Shown: positions 48,810 through 50,330 of the stretch, piece by piece
Position numbering within the stretch: the stretch's first letter is position 1
How the letters are laid out: each line of letters begins with the position of its first letter
Assembly: GCF_001613105.1 (NCBI RefSeq)
Contig: NZ_BDBS01000068.1
Coordinates: 1-50,330, forward strand
Source: Nocardia pseudobrasiliensis NBRC 108224
GTDB taxonomy: Bacteria; Actinomycetota; Actinomycetes; Mycobacteriales; Mycobacteriaceae
Reading direction: 5' to 3'
DNA length: 50,330 nucleotides
Made by a program: the position numbers and the translations under genes
The notes under the pieces: generated by a model
The model's database searches: none
What the model saw: the letters and a program-made list of their open reading frames with translations, nothing else
Told to the model about the DNA's origin: nothing

Positions 48810-50330
48810 TCAGTGCAGCAGGCCGCCGGTGATGTCACCGCCGGCATGGGTGTCCGCGGTGGCCGTGGCTCCGGTGTCGCCGAACAGGCTCGTCGAGCCG
48901 TGGCCGGTGGTATCCAGGCCGCCGCCGAGCGAACCGTGGCCGCCCGCGTCCAGGGTGCTGTCGATCGCGCCGTTCGCGGAGCCGCCGAGGGAACCGTCCA
49001 GCCCACCCGCACCGAACGAAGCGCCGACGCCGCTGCCGAACGCATGCGAAACATCCACACCCGCCCAGGGATTCGCGCCACCGCCGACCGAGGTGCTCAG
49101 ATCCCCACCGAGGTTCGAGGCCCCGTGCGCGGCGGTATCGACGCCACCGGTCACCCCCGCACCCAGATCCCCGCCCGCGTGCAACCCGGTGTCGAGCGCG
49201 CCACCGATACCTGTGGACAACCCGGACTCCAAACCCGTACCCGCATGCGCCGCACCACCAAGCGCACCATTCACACCGGTCGACAACCCGGACTCCAGAC
49301 CCGTACCGACGTGCGCGGCACCACCGAGCGCACCATCGACACCGGTCGACAACCCCGACTCCAAACCCGTACCCGCATGCGCCGCACCACCAAGCGCACC
49401 ATTCACACCGGTCGACAACCAGGACTCCAGACCCGTACCGACGTGCGCGGCACCACCGAGCGCACCATCGACACCGGTCGACAACCCCGACTCCAAACCC
49501 GTACCCGCATGCGCCGCACCACCAAGCGCACCATCGACACCGGTCGACAACCCCGACTCCAGACTGGTTCCGGCGTGGGCGACACCGTCGATCGCACCGT
49601 TCACGCCGGTCGACAGCCCGGTGCCCACCTGGGCCGCACCGCCCAGGGCGCCATTCACGCCCGAGGACAAACCGGTCTCCAAACCGGTGCCGATCTGCGT
49701 CGCGCCGTCGAGGGTGCCGTTGATGCCCGTCGAAAGTCCGGTTCCCAGGTCGGTTCCGGCGTGCAGGCCCGTGTCGATGCCTCCGGTGAGCGAACCGCCC
49801 AGCGCGGCACCGAGATCCGATCCGGCATGGGCCGCGCCGTCGAGTGCGCCGGACAGGTTGCCGCCGAGCTGCGCGCCGGTCGAGGCCGCGCCGCCCAGCG
49901 TCGCGCCGAGGTCTCCGGCCACGCCGGTGGCGCCGCTGAGGCCGGTCTCCAGGCCGCTGCTCAGTGAAGCGCCGATATTCGTCGCGCCGGTCAGCGCGGT
50001 GTTCACCGAACCACCCAGTGCGGCACCGAGATCCGTGCCCACATGCGTGGCGCTGTTCACGGCCGCCGAGAGGTCGGTGCCGAGATGGGTGGTGGCGTCG
50101 GTGATGCCGCCGAGCGTGCCGTTGATCGCGCCGGTGAGGTCGGCGGTGGCATCGGTGAGGGCCGCAGCGGTGGTGGACAGGCCGGCCGTCAGGTCCGCGC
50201 CGATATCGGTGTTGAGATTCGCGCCCGCCGACACCGTCTGGCTCAGGCTCGCCGCGGTTCCCGCGAGCGCGCCGAGTCCGGCCGACAGGCCCGCCTCGAG
50301 CCCGGCTACCGCACCGGTCCCGGCCGCGGC
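48810..50330 (-). CDS. iniB: IniB-like Gly/Ala/Thr-rich repeat protein (N-terminus outside window)
   Basis: At least 506 codons, open to the right edge without a stop. The whole visible part is built from low-complexity Gly/Ala/Leu/Thr/Ser units such as GTGLESGLSTGVNGALGGAA, with period 22 residues (66 bp) between about 49209 and 49740 and looser repeats elsewhere. The C-terminus (GLDTTGHGSTSLFGDTGATA) is also glycine-rich. Position as first gene before iniA and iniC identifies it as the IniB counterpart, a protein with cell-wall-like composition and no known activity. The true start and any signal peptide lie beyond 50330. Confidence 0.78.
   Translation of the reverse strand, partial: AAAGTGAVAGLEAGLSAGLGALAGTAASLSQTVSAGANLNTDIGADLTAGLSTTAAALTDATADLTGAINGTLGGITDATTHLGTDLSAAVNSATHVGTDLGAALGGSVNTALTGATNIGASLSSGLETGLSGATGVAGDLGATLGGAASTGAQLGGNLSGALDGAAHAGSDLGAALGGSLTGGIDTGLHAGTDLGTGLSTGINGTLDGATQIGTGLETGLSSGVNGALGGAAQVGTGLSTGVNGAIDGVAHAGTSLESGLSTGVDGALGGAAHAGTGLESGLSTGVDGALGGAAHVGTGLESWLSTGVNGALGGAAHAGTGLESGLSTGVDGALGGAAHVGTGLESGLSTGVNGALGGAAHAGTGLESGLSTGIGGALDTGLHAGGDLGAGVTGGVDTAAHGASNLGGDLSTSVGGGANPWAGVDVSHAFGSGVGASFGAGGLDGSLGGSANGAIDSTLDAGGHGSLGGGLDTTGHGSTSLFGDTGATATADTHAGGDITGGLLH
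49209..49740. repeat. 66-bp coding repeats with 132-bp higher-order period inside the iniB-like gene
   Basis: ACCGGTCGACAAC recurs at 49275, 49341, 49407, 49473 and 49539, exactly 66 bp apart, with degenerate units on both sides (49209, 49605). Neighbouring units alternate between GCATGCGCC/AAG and GACGTGCGCGGC/GAG variants, so units two apart are nearly identical and the real period is 132 bp. One unit has a C-to-A change at 49421, turning a glycine into tryptophan in the protein. Confidence 0.9.

Noticed and set aside
49209..49740. CRISPR-like regularity in the iniB-like region and in the 22-bp array
   Set aside because: Repeats are directly adjacent with no unique spacers, and no cas gene is present; the first is a coding repeat and the second a minisatellite.

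Overview
The window is very G+C-rich, has almost no spacer between genes, and carries gene families typical of mycolic-acid actinobacteria (Mycobacteriales/Corynebacteriales). It looks most like Nocardia or a close relative. Evidence includes a fused HadA/HadB dehydratase, an iniBAC-type dynamin cluster with a glycine-rich IniB-like repeat protein, an EmbR-like BTAD-FHA regulator, a GH76 mannanase-like enzyme, and an HspR/HAIR-controlled dnaK operon and clpB. From memory of the M. tuberculosis H37Rv map, much of the order parallels Rv0341-Rv0385 (iniBAC, dnaK-grpE-dnaJ-hspR, purA, Rv0358/Rv0359, Rv0360c, Rv0361, fba, Rv0364, Rv0365c, Rv0380c, pyrE, Rv0383c, clpB, Rv0385). Here the ini/dnaK/hspR block lies on the far side of the clpB/flavohaemoglobin end and is inverted.

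Layout. 1-2.3 kb: the end of a Gly/Ala-rich protein, a non-coding 133-bp duplication, a small secreted proline-rich protein, ogt, and two paralogous small membrane proteins. 2.3-7.1 kb: a MocR-type regulator, purA, a 22-bp tandem repeat array, then a conserved hypothetical gene coupled to an M50 membrane protease. 7.3-11.7 kb: a FUSC-type membrane protein, a DUF3151 protein and a long Pro/Gly repeat membrane protein. 11.9-16 kb: the HadAB fusion, a secreted DUF4185 protein, an excalibur-domain protein and the EmbR-like regulator. 16-23.9 kb: fba, two DedA proteins, a GH76 protein, a WYL regulator, a short UvrA-like ABC protein and a SpoU methyltransferase. 23.9-28.9 kb: a two-component system, two membrane proteins, a KAS III enzyme and pyrE. 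28.9-31.3 kb: a decayed SDR gene and two membrane-anchored proteins. 31.4-38.4 kb: clpB, a quinone-oxidoreductase-like enzyme and a three-gene flavohaemoglobin-type cluster. 39-43.1 kb: hspR, dnaJ, grpE, dnaK. 43.3-50.3 kb: an HhH-GPD protein, a zinc alcohol dehydrogenase, and iniC-iniA-iniB (the last cut by the window edge).

Three themes run through the window. (1) A heat-shock circuit: HspR is encoded last in the dnaK operon, and HAIR operators lie in front of both dnaK and clpB, each next to a GGAA(C/T)-N17-GTT ECF-like promoter. (2) Envelope biology: HadAB, KAS III, GH76, the EmbR-like regulator and IniBAC. (3) Redox and nitrosative chemistry: two globin-reductase fusions with different predicted haem pockets and a globin-less reductase between them. 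No rRNA, tRNA, CRISPR array, insertion sequence or prophage gene was recognised.
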